Assembly: GCA_963726135.1 (NCBI GenBank)
Contig: CAVSBE010000008.1
Coordinates: 930,001 to 994,000 of the forward strand
DNA: 64,000 nucleotides
Direction: 5' to 3'
Source of the DNA: Bog-473 sp963726135
GTDB taxonomy: Bacteria; Actinomycetota; Acidimicrobiia; Acidimicrobiales; RAAP-2
Made by a program: the position numbers and the translations under genes. Position 1 is the first letter of the stretch. Every line of letters starts with the position of its first letter. Below the pieces are notes generated by a model. The model did not search any database, was not told where the DNA came from, and worked only from the letters and a program-made list of their open reading frames with translations. Positions 1 through 9,011 of this stretch are shown piece after piece.

Positions 1-899
1 ATGGCGCGAACCACTACGTGGTTGCACTGGGTTGGTACGGTTTTGTCGCCATCTATCCGCTGCTGCTCGTCGTGATTACGATCTTCGGTTTCATTGGTGC
101 TGCATCCTTGGGCCACCGGATCGTCTCGACCCTTCACGAATTTCCAGTCGTTGGTTCTGAGTTCAACCCAGAGCACGCATCAAAGAGTCTGCAGGGCAGT
201 GGTCTTGGCCTCGCCATCGGCCTCATCGGATTGATCTACGGCGCTCAGGGGGTCACTCAGACAGTGCAGCAAGCAATGGCTGGGGTGTGGAATGTGCCGC
301 AGCTCGACCTTCCAGGCTTCCTACCCCGTCTCGGCCGCAGCGTTATTGGATTAGTCATTATCGGCGTTGCCTTTGTGATCAACGCTGCGGCCGCGACCTT
401 CGTGACGAGCGCAGGAGTGAGCAACGCCATCCGAATCCCAGCCTTCCTCGGCATGGTGCTCCTCAATGTCGTGCTCTACTTTGTCGTGTTTCGCGTGGCT
501 ACCCCAGGCCGAGTCGAAACACAGCACCTCCTCCCCGGGGCGACGCTGGCCTCACTCGGGTTCACCTTGCTCATCACGGTTGGATCAGGGCTAATCCAAC
601 ATCAACTCCGGCACAGCTCCGCGACCTACGGCCAATTCGGTCTTGTAATCGGTCTGGTCGGGTTTTTGTTCCTCCTCGCCAAGATCAGCCTCTACGGAGC
701 CGAGCTCAATCCGGTTATCGCCCGTCATCTGTGGCCGAGGGGGATGCAGAACGGAGATCCAACCGAGGCCGACAACCAAGTCTTGTCCGACATCACCCAT
801 CAGTATCGCCGGCGAGAAGACCAACGTATCGGAGTCGGGTTCGGCGAGAATGCCGCAGACGAAGCGGCTATCGATGCTCGACGCGAAAACAAGCCCTGA
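1..899 (+). CDS. YihY/BrkB-family membrane protein, 5' end outside window
   Basis: Inner-membrane protein of the YihY (virulence factor BrkB) family; the transport or envelope role of this family is not settled. The reading frame is open to the left window edge, and residues before the first GTG (position 18) already match the family's N-terminal pattern (NHYVVALGWYGF, then a YPLLL helix), so the true start is upstream and the gene is partial. At least six hydrophobic segments are visible, ending at LLAKISLYGAELN, a typical C-terminal helix, followed by a charged tail of about 60 residues. The next gene starts 240 bp downstream on the same strand. Confidence 0.85.
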   Translation, partial: GANHYVVALGWYGFVAIYPLLLVVITIFGFIGAASLGHRIVSTLHEFPVVGSEFNPEHASKSLQGSGLGLAIGLIGLIYGAQGVTQTVQQAMAGVWNVPQLDLPGFLPRLGRSVIGLVIIGVAFVINAAAATFVTSAGVSNAIRIPAFLGMVLLNVVLYFVVFRVATPGRVETQHLLPGATLASLGFTLLITVGSGLIQHQLRHSSATYGQFGLVIGLVGFLFLLAKISLYGAELNPVIARHLWPRGMQNGDPTEADNQVLSDITHQYRRREDQRIGVGFGENAADEAAIDARRENKP

Positions 900-1139
900 A
901 TTGCCCTGCATTAGTCCGGACGTGGGCTGTAAAGCAGACGATTGGGACCTCTGGTCGGACGTGGTGAAGCTGGGCGACGACGTGTCATCGAGTGCCGACA
1001 GGAATTATCCGCCTGGCCGAACGCCTCGAAACAGCTGAATACGTCCCTGCATCTCATCTCAGAGTGGTGGCCGACGTCGCAGGCGGTATTCATGAGCTGC
1101 TGCGATGCTTGTCCTCTCAAATACGGGTAGAACGATGCC

Positions 1140-2018
1140 ATGGCACTTTCCCGGCGCATCGCCCGACCACTGCTCGCATCGATCTTTGTCGTTGGAGGCT
1201 TGGAGGCAGTCCGCAATCCGGCAGGCAAAGCCAAGAAGGCCCAAGTGGTGACCGAGCCACTTCGCGAAAGGGCTGGAACCGCGGCCTTGGACACCGAGAC
1301 AATGGTGCGGGTCAATGGTGGTGTCCAGATTGTCGCTGGCGTGCTCTTGGCGACGGGAAAGGTCCGACGTCTCGCCTGCCTGGCTCTGATTGGCTCCATC
1401 ATTCCCACCACGTACGCCGGCCACCGATTTTGGGAAGAAGCGGACCCGACCACTCGATCCCAGCAGAAGATACATTTCCTGAAGAATCTTGGCCTTCTTG
1501 GCGGGCTCATCCTTGCCGCGGTCGATACCGAAGGTGAGCCTTCCCTGGGGTGGCGAGCCAAGCGTCGATTTCGCCACATCGAGGGTGCGATGTCCACGGG
1601 ACTTCACGCCAGGGCGCCTGACGCTGAAGGTCAGTCCAAGGCCCTATCCTCCAACGCCTCGAAGCTCGGCAGGCGAAAGATTAGGGAAGCACACGTCGTC
1701 GGTCGCCGCGCTCGACGACGCGTGAGTGCCGCCGGGTTCGATCCGGCCCAGAAACTTGCTGACACTCGCGAGGGCCTGCGGAATGTCCACGATGCCGTAA
1801 CAGATGTCGTCCGGGAGTCGAGTGGAGGTTCAGCGCACGTCGTACAACAAGCTACGGCGTTGGTCACAAAGGCAGCTCGTCAACTGGAGCCGCTCGCGGA
1901 AAGTACTGCGCACTCTGGAATGGAGCTGACGAAAGGGGCATTATCCAAGATCAGCGAGCAGGGCCAGGTTGCAGCTCGTGCACTCGACGCGCATAAACCG
2001 AGCCCAAAGATGAGCTGA
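1140..2018 (+). CDS. DoxX-family membrane protein with long basic C-terminal tail
   Basis: The first 135 residues look like the DoxX family: four membrane helices, an early RPLLASIFVVGGLEAV segment, and RVNGGVQIVAGVLLATG followed by RLACLALIGSIIPTTYAGH. DoxX proteins are membrane subunits of uncertain redox function. The remaining 155 residues are soluble, rich in Arg, Ala and Ser and probably helical; I do not recognise that part. Start ATG 1140 is the first in frame and begins directly with the family motif. It lies alone between the YihY gene and the CsbD region, so context gives no pathway. Confidence 0.75.
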   Translation: MALSRRIARPLLASIFVVGGLEAVRNPAGKAKKAQVVTEPLRERAGTAALDTETMVRVNGGVQIVAGVLLATGKVRRLACLALIGSIIPTTYAGHRFWEEADPTTRSQQKIHFLKNLGLLGGLILAAVDTEGEPSLGWRAKRRFRHIEGAMSTGLHARAPDAEGQSKALSSNASKLGRRKIREAHVVGRRARRRVSAAGFDPAQKLADTREGLRNVHDAVTDVVRESSGGSAHVVQQATALVTKAARQLEPLAESTAHSGMELTKGALSKISEQGQVAARALDAHKPSPKMS

Positions 2019-2245
2019 AACGAAGACATTCACATCATCGTCTGCGAAGGTTTGGGCCATCCGAGCGGACTCGTTGGCCTGATGCGCCGGTCCAGGAGGT
2101 TCCCCGCTGCAATGCGTGGCCTGTAGCTGGCGGCTGTAGACGAGGAGCCAGCATCGTCCAGGTCGTTTCCAGGAAGCTGTTAGTCAGGCGGCTTGGACCG
2201 GCATCAGGAAAGTGCCTCCTTCAGTTGAGTCGTGTGCCATCTGGG

Positions 2246-2362
2246 TTACTGGGCATCAGCCGACATCTTCTGGGTACGACGCTCGAAGTAGATGATCGCC
2301 ACGACCACCAGGATGACAACGAGTGTTCCAAGACCGATGTACGAGTCTCTCTTGGATCGCAA
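2246..2362 (-). CDS. small single-pass membrane protein (38 aa)
   Basis: A 38-codon frame with a TTG start at 2362, beginning RSKRDSYIG and followed by one strongly hydrophobic helix (LGTLVVILVVVAIIYF), a basic ERR stop-transfer patch and a polar tail. It begins 24 bp downstream of the csbD-like stop codon on the same strand, so it could be the second cistron of that stress gene. No ATG or GTG is available and no strong ribosome site is visible. The call rests on the membrane segment with flanking charges and on gene order. I do not recognise a family. Confidence 0.45.
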   Translation of the reverse strand: MRSKRDSYIGLGTLVVILVVVAIIYFERRTQKMSADAQ

Positions 2363-2386
2363 CAGTTGACGATCAGCTTGCAGCGA

Positions 2387-2581
2387 CTACTTCTTCGGGT
2401 GAAGCACGTCCTTGGCCTTGTCGATCACCTCTTCGACCTTCTCTTCGACCTTGCCGACCTTCTCCTTGGCCTCGCCGGCCTGACGGTCAGCCTTACCCTC
2501 TGACTTGAGATCCTTGTTTCCGGTCAGGTCTCCGACGGCCTCTTTGGCCTTGCCCTTCATCTGATCAGCCTTTCCAGCCAT
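2387..2581 (-). CDS. CsbD-family stress protein
   Basis: A 64-residue, highly charged, glycine/lysine-rich protein with the CsbD layout: MAGKADQMKGKAKEAVGDLT near the N-terminus, then GNKDLKSEGKADRQAGEAK and a Lys/Glu-rich amphipathic tail. CsbD-like proteins are general-stress (sigmaB-type) hydrophilins of unclear molecular role. The start is ATG 2581, not the longer upstream frame, because GGAGGAAGG sits 8-15 nt upstream of it. Length matches the family (about 60-70 aa). Confidence 0.85.
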   Translation of the reverse strand: MAGKADQMKGKAKEAVGDLTGNKDLKSEGKADRQAGEAKEKVGKVEEKVEEVIDKAKDVLHPKK

Positions 2582-3509
2582 AGCCCTCGTCCTTCCTCCG
2601 TTGAACTCCGTCCCGGACCTGTACTGGCCGGGGCCACACTCTCCAGCGTGACCCCGGCGGCTCAGGCCAGTCAGATGCAAAGGTCCTCACTCACAGGAGT
2701 CCTGCGCCTGAACAAACCGAGTGGAGAGTGGAAGAGTGGGTCTCCCCGAAAACAGCGCCGGAGCCCGCTTCATCCTGCTCCCATGGTGCCGCTATGGGGC
2801 AGGATCGCAACCCAGCAACAAGCAGCAGTCAGGGGGCGGCCGGAGGCCGGCGGAGCGGACCCTTAACAGCTGCGCCGACAGCCCCGCGGTCAATTCCACA
2901 ATGGAAGTGGCCGGTCGCCAAGCGACCGGCCTGGATGAATTTATTGATCCACCAGAGCAGCAGTGGCTCACGCCGGCTGACGTCCGGTTGAACCCGTCGG
3001 TTGGCTTCGGAGAGGACACCAGTGGGATGCGCAACGATCGATACGCCCAGAGCGGGCGAGCCAGTGGGATTGCCGAGGCCCTTTGGCGGTGGGCGGGCCG
3101 GCGCAGGCGACAGCCGGCGGGCCCGACCCGGAACGCTGGATGGATCGTCGTACCAGGCCCAATTCGCATCCTCGACCGCTTCCAGTCGAGTTCTTGATTG
3201 GGTAGAGCAACTCCTCACAACCCCCCACTCCGTCATGTCCGCGTCCTAGTGTGCCTCGAGCTCGTGCAGGCGAAGGGTGCCCAGGGAAGGGATCAATGGG
3301 CCGACGAAGGCGTTCCGATCGCCTCTCGAAAATTTCTTCAAAAGAGTTTGCCTGTCCGTTGGTGACCGTTGGTGCGCGCTCGTGTCCGTTGGTACGCGTA
3401 GCACAGGCAGCTTGCACTGGAACAGCTGAATCCGTCCCACTGGCCCTAGCCCGAAAGTGCCCTCGAGGATACCCCGACTAAAGACAGCTGGATGTTGACG
3501 GATCGGTTT
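2582..3509. other. stretch without a recognisable gene
   Basis: About 900 bp between the csbD-like gene and the glycosyltransferase/IS630 remnants. Several open frames overlap on both strands, none with family motifs or a convincing ribosome site. The only clear structure is the perfect hairpin at 2909-2931. Probably decayed or non-coding sequence. Confidence 0.4.
2909..2931. repeat. perfect 10-bp inverted repeat with 3-nt loop
   Basis: GGCCGGTCGC, loop CAA, GCGACCGGCC: a perfect GC-rich stem. No T-run follows on either strand, so a classical intrinsic terminator is not supported. It could be a protein-binding palindrome or the end of a lost mobile element. Confidence 0.6.
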
Positions 3510-3611
3510 CGTCACTCGGTTGACCTCTTGGCGAAACTTAGCTGGGGCTGCTTCCGCGCGACCCCGGTAGTACGCGACGCCTCGGGGAAAACGCACTTCG
3601 AGCTCGAGAGC
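3510..3611 (-). pseudogene. possible 3' remnant of the broken glycosyltransferase gene
   Basis: On the minus strand left of the IS630 element, the frame reads ALELEVRFPRGVAYYRG then RAEAAPAKFRQEVNRV. This loosely resembles the last helix of UGT-type glycosyltransferases (paired Tyr-Arg, then Ala-rich helix). It is in the position expected for the tail of the gene whose 5' part lies at 4920-5850. The link is weak because the coding just right of the IS no longer reads as a glycosyltransferase. Confidence 0.3.
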
Positions 3612-3613
3612 TA

Positions 3614-4823
3614 GTGCCGTGACCGGCAACGTTCCCGGGGCGCGTCCACCACTTTGAGCCCCAGGTCGCGCAAAGTGGGCCATGGCAGAGCGCGTTGCGG
3701 TCAGGGACATCACCAACGAGGAAGGGCAACAAGCTCCTCCAGATCGTCCGCCGGGGCTCGGGCTCGGTGGTCCGATGGCGAAGAGCCCAGATCGTGCTGT
3801 GGTCGGCCCAGAGGATGGACGTGCCGGCCATCGCCAAGATCGCCTTCACCTCCGAGGATCGGGTGAGAGAGGTGATCCACAACTTCAACGCGCGATGGCT
3901 TCGACTCCTTGGCCCCCAAGTACGCAGGGGGACGACCACCGAAGTTCAGCGCCGCCGAGCGGGCTGCGATCAAGAAGATCGCCCTGGGCAGACCGACCGA
4001 TTACGGCGAGCCCTTCTCCACCTGGTCGCTGACGAAGTTGGCCGACCACCTGGTGCGAAAGGGGGTGGTCGACGACATCAGCCACGAGGGACTCCGGGCG
4101 CTTCTCCGCGAGGAGGGTGTCTCCTTTCAAGCCATCAAGACCTGGAAGACCTCCAACGACCCCGACTTCGAGGTGAAGAAGAACCGCATCCTCGAGCTCT
4201 ACGACCTCGCCGACGCAAAAGCCCAGCCCAAGGCGGGCGACCCCGACGTCGTCATCTGCTACGACGAGTTCGGCCCCCTCAACCTGCAGCCCCACCCGGG
4301 GCGCCACTGGGCCGAGCGCGACACCAATGGTGCTCCTCGTTCGGCGCCGCGGCGGCGGATGCGGGCCACCTTCACCCGGCCCAACGGGGTCCGTCATCTC
4401 CTCGCCGCCTACGACCTGTCGAGCGACAAGCTCTACGGGCACGTGAAGTCCAAGAAGGGACGGACCGACTTCTTGGCCTTCATGCGCTACGTGCGCACCT
4501 TGCATCCGGCCCATGTCCGCATCGCCATCATCATGGACAACTTCGTCCCGCATCTCTCGACGAAGAAGGACACCAGGGTCGGCGAGTGGGCCAAGGCCAA
4601 CAACGTCGAGCTGGCCTACACCCCGCACTACGCCAGCTGGCTGAACCGGATCGAGGCCCAGTTCACCGCGCTGCGCTACTTCTGCCTCGATGGCACCGAC
4701 CACGAGAGCCATGAGGCCCAGGCCTTCTTGATCCGGCGCTACATCGCTTGGCGGAACCGCCATGCTGCAGGACGAAACCCTACGTGAGCTGGTGAAGCGC
4801 GCAAACGTTGCCTGACACGGCAC
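3614..4823 (+). mobile_element. IS630-family insertion sequence, 1210 bp, transposase frameshifted
   Basis: Both ends are visible. The left terminal repeat GTGCCGTGACCGGCAACGTT (3614-3633) matches the reverse complement of the right end at 4804-4823 in 18 of 20 positions. The element is flanked on both sides by TA (3612-3613 and 4824-4825), the target duplicated by the IS630/Tc1 superfamily. The single transposase frame fills the interior. It sits within or at the edge of a decayed glycosyltransferase gene. Confidence 0.92.
3682..4787 (+). pseudogene. IS630-family transposase with two frameshifts
   Basis: DDE transposase of the IS630 family. The N-terminal frame starts at ATG 3682 (MAERVAVRDITNEEG) and shifts near 3722 into NKLLQIVRRGSGSVV. 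It shifts again near 3890, where NFN should be followed by RDGFDSLAPKYAGGRPPKF, read only in the third frame. From there to the stop it is intact: first Asp in CYDEFGPL, second in IIMDNFVPH, Glu in WLNRIEAQFTALR. IS630 members can use one programmed frameshift, but two here suggest inactivation or sequence error. Helix-turn-helix residues (DVPAIAKIAFTSEDRVREV) lie in the middle segment. Confidence 0.85.
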
Positions 4824-4919
4824 TAGGTCCATTTGTCGACGGGCACCGGCTCGTCGGGGCGGAACTTCAGACGGGTCATCAGGTACGCCCGGTCGTCGGG
4901 CTCCGCATCGGCGCACCAC

Positions 4920-5850
4920 CTGTGGGATGCCGGTGGCTCCGGCAGCGAACACAGTTCCGGCACCACCGTGCAACACAACGACTGAGGCTCGAGCGAGCAC
5001 AGAGGATTGCGGAACGTAGGAGCGGACGTGGATCCGCGATCTTGCACGATTGGGGAGTTCACTGATCAGGTCGGACAGGTCGACAGAGCTTCCGGTCGTG
5101 ACCACGGCATCGACATCCTGAGCCGCCAACGCATGCAGGAGAACGCGCCACGGCGCGATCTGTCCTACCTCGGTGCCATAAGTGACATAGACGAGCGGCC
5201 GTTCGGTCCCCAGTCGGTTCAACCAGTCCGGACTTGAACCGTCACCGTCTGCCGGCACCGGACGCACGTCCCGTACGGCAGCTGCACTGCTCCATTGCCC
5301 GAGCATCGGAGGAAGCGGATGCAGGTAAGCGTGCGCGTACAAGCCAAGGTCGGATGGCACCCGACATCCGAACGAATCCCAGAGCGGCGCAACCGCCCGA
5401 ACGGCACTATCAACGACGGCCGCAGGGAGCACGCCACTGAATCCCACCACGATGCAGGGCACCCCACGGATGGTCGCCAACGGACCCGATCCAAGCTCCG
5501 CAACTTCGTGGACGACCAAATCCGGACGAACCTCGTCGAACACCGCCACCAGATCGGCAGCCATCACTGGAGCCGCAAGCTCGGCAAAGAGACCCGGGAA
5601 GAAGATTGCGCGTCGCTCGCGAAGGTGCAACGGAGAATACCTCGGGATGCCGTTGGAGGAACTGAGCTTGGCGCTCGTCACCGTTCATGCCCGCGGCGCG
5701 AACCGTGAAGCCAAAGCGCTCAACCACGGAGCAGGACCCCGACGCCGTCGCCCAAACGATCTCGTGTCCGGCATCACGTAGCGCCCGAGCTATCGGCACC
5801 ACTGGGTAGATGTGGCCTGTACCGCTCGTGGTCGCTACCAACACTCGCAT
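4920..5850 (-). pseudogene. UGT/MGT-type glycosyltransferase, frameshifted and truncated
   Basis: Starts at ATG 5850 with the GT-B N-terminal signature MRVLVATTSGTGHIYPVVPI followed by ARALRDAGHEIVWAT. After FLQRHPE (about 5640) the sequence changes frame and continues as RERRAIFFPGLFAELAAPVM, then RPDLVVHEVAELGSGPLA. The nucleotide-sugar site is present as HGGAGTVFAAGATGIPQVV near 4930, after which the family pattern (PxxxDQ) is lost. The gene therefore lacks its last 80-100 residues and has at least one frameshift. Intact relatives glycosylate small lipophilic acceptors. The IS630 copy begins about 100 bp beyond the last recognisable motif. Confidence 0.75.
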
Positions 5851-6028
5851 GGCAACGTCCCTTCGAACGAAACACTGACGCATCTTCAGGTCGACACCCA
5901 GCCCTAAAAGCTGCCCGCTCGGGGGATGCTACGGCACGTACGAAACGCTCGCAGTAAGACAGTGACCCTGCCCCCGAACGCCGGCCAGGTGTCATTCCGG
6001 CCGTCGCTCATCGATCTAGCGTTGGGCC

Positions 6029-6532
6029 ATGGCCCGCAAGGCTGGCCCGAGCGACGAGGACTACGACCGTGCCGCCCGCCTCGGTCTGCTCGGTCTGACC
6101 GCAGGCAAGGACGCGGACGTGGACTCCATCATGGAGCAGCTGGCTGGCTTGCACCCTCGCAACAACACGTTCCCGGCTGAGGTCCTGCTCGAGCTGGCCG
6201 CCGAGGCCATCGAGGAGTCCGGAGCATCACCGGCCGACCCGATCCAATACGAGGGGATGCGCGATCGCCATCTCCCCGAGTACCACTTCCGTGGCAAGTC
6301 CCAGCAGCACAAGAGCCACTACGCCCTCATGGCCGCCGCCATGATCCGGGCCGGCGTCTACCCCGACCTCCTCGACGAGGCTTACGGGTGGGGCATCGAC
6401 GACATGTGGGAGTACGCCTTCTACGCCCTGGTGCTCTACGGCCGGGTGGCTGCGGAGCGGACCGGACGATCGCTCGAGGACATTGCAACCGCCCTCGCCG
6501 AGCGGCGGGGCATCGACCTGGAGGATTCCTAA
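6029..6532 (+). CDS. hypothetical protein, convergent with recombinase gene
   Basis: A 167-residue acidic, mostly helical protein starting MARKAGPSDEDYDRAARLGL; no family recognised. Conserved-looking features are a GLHPRNNTFPAEVLLELAAE helix, a central YEGMRDRHLPEYHFRGKSQQ stretch with a following HYAL, and an aromatic C-terminal helix (DDMWEYAFYALVLYGRVAAE). No membrane segment or signal peptide. Its 3' end overlaps the 3' end of the tyrosine recombinase gene by 4 bp in convergent orientation, so the two may travel together. It might be an accessory factor of the recombinase, but nothing in its sequence shows this. Confidence 0.6.
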   Translation: MARKAGPSDEDYDRAARLGLLGLTAGKDADVDSIMEQLAGLHPRNNTFPAEVLLELAAEAIEESGASPADPIQYEGMRDRHLPEYHFRGKSQQHKSHYALMAAAMIRAGVYPDLLDEAYGWGIDDMWEYAFYALVLYGRVAAERTGRSLEDIATALAERRGIDLEDS

Positions 6533-7440
6533 CCGCCGGCCACGAAGGCCACCACGACATAGGCGGCATGGCGATCGAAGTTCTCCCGTCGGCGGTCATA
6601 GATGGTGGTCGTCCTCGGATCGGCGTGGCGTGCGGCGATCTGGACGTCACGCAGGGGTACCCCCGCATCGAGCGCCGCCATGATGAAGGCGGCGCGGAGC
6701 ATGTGGGGATGGACGATGCCGAGGCCGGCCCGCTTGCCGATGGAGCGGACCCAGCGGTGTGCGGTGCGCCGGTCGAGCCGCTGGCCATCGTGGCGATGCA
6801 GGATCGGTCCCTCGCATCGCTCGCCGAGGGCGAGGTCGATGGTCCGGGCCACTCTTGGGACCAGAGGGATCACGGCCGGCTTGTTGCCCTTCCCGATGAT
6901 GCGAAGCGTGCGGTGGCCCCGGTCGAAGCCGAGATCCTCGGCGTCGGTGGCACAGGCCTCGCTCACCCGCAGACCGTTGAGGCCGAGCAGGGCGGCCAGA
7001 GCGGCGTGGTCGGGGTCGTAGCGCTCGGCGGTGAAGAGGAACCGGCCGAGCTCGCCCCGGTCGAGACCTCGCCCTTCGCTCGGGTAGACCTTGGGCCGGC
7101 GGGCGTACTGCGCTGGGTTCGATGGGATCCGGCCGTCGATGTGGGCGAAGCGGTAGAAGCCGCAGATGGTCGACAGCCGCCGATCGATGGTCGAAGCGGC
7201 CAGGCCCCGCTCCTCCATGGCGCTGCGCCACAGCTCGATGTGGGCCCGCTTGGCCTCGAGGACGTCGAGACCGACGTCGGTGCACCACTGGAAGAACGTG
7301 CGCAGGTCGTAGCGGTAGGTCTCGAGGGTCCGACCGCTGTAGCGGGCCAGGTACGCGGCAGCGGCCATCTGGGCCTGGGCGAACGGATCGGCGTCACGAG
7401 CGCTCACCAGCGTTACTGAACTTGGGATCGGGGTGGGCAT
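6529..7440 (-). CDS. XerC/D-type tyrosine recombinase
   Basis: Site-specific recombinase of 303 aa. The N-terminal SAM-like DNA-binding region (about 20-110) contains ARYSGRTLETYRYDLRTFF, and the C-terminal catalytic domain (about 125-290) follows. The catalytic set is visible: Arg158 in LNGLRVSEAC, Lys184/187 in GKGNK, His246 and Arg249 in HPHMLRA, His272 in ARHADPRT, Tyr281 in TTIYDRR. The extra helix that marks integron integrases (IntI) between the second and third boxes is not evident, so this is a Xer/phage-type enzyme. It is transcribed away from the cassette-like array that begins at about 8.97 kb, as an integron integrase would be. An IS110 remnant lies between them. Confidence 0.88.
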   Translation of the reverse strand: MPTPIPSSVTLVSARDADPFAQAQMAAAAYLARYSGRTLETYRYDLRTFFQWCTDVGLDVLEAKRAHIELWRSAMEERGLAASTIDRRLSTICGFYRFAHIDGRIPSNPAQYARRPKVYPSEGRGLDRGELGRFLFTAERYDPDHAALAALLGLNGLRVSEACATDAEDLGFDRGHRTLRIIGKGNKPAVIPLVPRVARTIDLALGERCEGPILHRHDGQRLDRRTAHRWVRSIGKRAGLGIVHPHMLRAAFIMAALDAGVPLRDVQIAARHADPRTTTIYDRRRENFDRHAAYVVVAFVAGG

Positions 7441-7710
7441 GGCTTCCTCCTTGTGTCGAGGAAGACAGCGAATACCTATGCGGCCCTCAATGCCCGGGGC
7501 GCCCGTAGCCGGCGACGCTCCTATCAGTTGTCAAGCCCCCTTTTGTGCGAACAGCGGACAGAACAGTGATGAGTCACTCGGGTGAGGACATGCTCTTATC
7601 AGGCCACACGTTCACAGAGCGTGTGTCCCGGACCGTGGGCCGGCGAGTCGCCGGAAAGTCAGCCCCGAAGGGCGACAGTTAGGGGGTGAGCCAGACCCAC
7701 GGTCCTGGAT

Positions 7711-8760
7711 TCAGCCGCGAGGCAGGTAGCGGTAGAGCTCGCGGGCGACGTAGCGCTTGAGGAGGCGGATGACGTCTCGCTTGGAGCGTCCCTCCTTCAC
7801 CTTGCGCTCGAAGTAGGCGGTGGTCTCTGGGTCGTGCGCGATGCGGACCATGACGATGCGCCACAGCGCGCTGTTGGCCTGGCGGTCACCGCCGCGATCG
7901 AGACGGTGACGGTTGCTCTTGCCCGACGAGGCCGGGATGGGGGCTACCCCGCACAGGTGCGCCCAGGCCGCTTCGGAGTGCAGCCGCTCGGGGTTGTCGC
8001 CGGCACTGACCAAAAGGGCCGCCGCGGTGTCAGGACCGACGCCGAAGCGCGCCAGCAGCTCGGGTGCGGTGCGCATTGACAGCGCCTCGATCCGCTGGTC
8101 GAGCTCGGCGATCTCGTCTTCGAGCCCTTGGATCCGGCGGGCCAACGAGCACAGCGCGCCTTGTGGGCGGCCATCACCGCATCGCCTGAGCGCGACGGCC
8201 GCAGCCGGGCTGCCTCGGTCGACCAGGCCGCCACGCTCAAGCCCTTCAGGCGACAACGGAGCTGGTCAGGGGCGGTGATCACCAGATGGCGCATCTGGGT
8301 CGAGGGCCTTGACGCGGGCACCTCGGGCCGAGCGCTTTGCCACGACCAGCACCCGGATGGCCTCGACGGCACCGTCCTTGGACTTCGAGATGCTCTTGGC
8401 CCGGCCACCCAGGGCCGCTCGAGCAGCCTCAACGGCATCGAGGGGATCTGATTTGCCGCTGCGCCGGCGCTCGGCCCGGTTCGGCCGGTCGACCTCGATG
8501 ACCTCGACGTCGGCTCGGCGCAGGAAGCGGGCCAGGCCGGCCCCATAGGAGCCGGTGCCCTCCACGCCGACCTTGGTCACGTGGCCCGAAGCCCTCGAGC
8601 CAGGTGAGCAAGCGCCTTGTAGCCAGCAGGGTCGGTGTCGAAGCGCTCCGTGCCGAGCAGTGCTCCGAGCGGGTCGAGGGCGGCGGCGACATGGACGTCG
8701 AGGTGGGTGTCGACACCACCTGTCACACGCCCGCGCAGCTTCTACGATGGTCATGGTCAT
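7711..8760 (-). pseudogene. IS110-family transposase, multiply frameshifted
   Basis: DEDD transposase (IS110 family) starting at ATG 8760 (MTMTIVEAARACDR) and ending at 7711. The first frame shifts by about 8710 (DTHLDV-like region out of frame). It recovers at TKVGVEGTGSYGAGLARFLR and RPNRAERRRSGKSDPLDAVE, the expected RuvC-like core, then shifts again near 8280 and 8180. The C-terminal part LARFGVGPDTAAALLVSAGD to LCGVAPIPASSGKSNRHRLD is the conserved IS110 domain with its Ser region. At least three frame changes make it inactive. It sits between the recombinase gene and the first array gene. Confidence 0.85.
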
Positions 8761-8972
8761 CCCTTTCTCTTTCAACGGTGTGAGGGATGGCACGGCCGTT
8801 CCGGATCGGAGCGACGGGCGGTCCAGGTTGTTCGTGCAACCCGGACCAATCACCCCAACTCGGAGACGGGACGTGCCGCTTTCAATGTGCGATGACCGGC
8901 CGAACCTGCCAGCAGTCCCGAAGCTATTGACCGCCAGCAATTCAGCGGTGGATGGTGCAGACCATTGTCACT

Positions 8973-8986
8973 GTTCGGGGGCACCC
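8973..8986 (+). promoter_or_regulatory. lone right-arm half-site before first array gene (attI-like candidate)
   Basis: GTTCGGGGGCACCC is identical to the closing arm of the array sites at 41022-41035 and, reverse-complemented, at 34455-34468, but its left side (ACCATTGTCACT) has no CCGGCG core and no partner arm. It lies 26 bp upstream of the first array gene and downstream of the divergent recombinase, where an integron would carry attI. It could equally be a damaged array site. Confidence 0.4.
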
Positions 8987-9011
8987 TCATCCCACGTCGT
9001 AGCCTCTAAGC

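Noticed and set aside
6529..7440. Recombinase as a true IntI
   Set aside because: No extra helix between the catalytic boxes is evident and the sites lack GTTRRRY, so I keep it as Xer-type.
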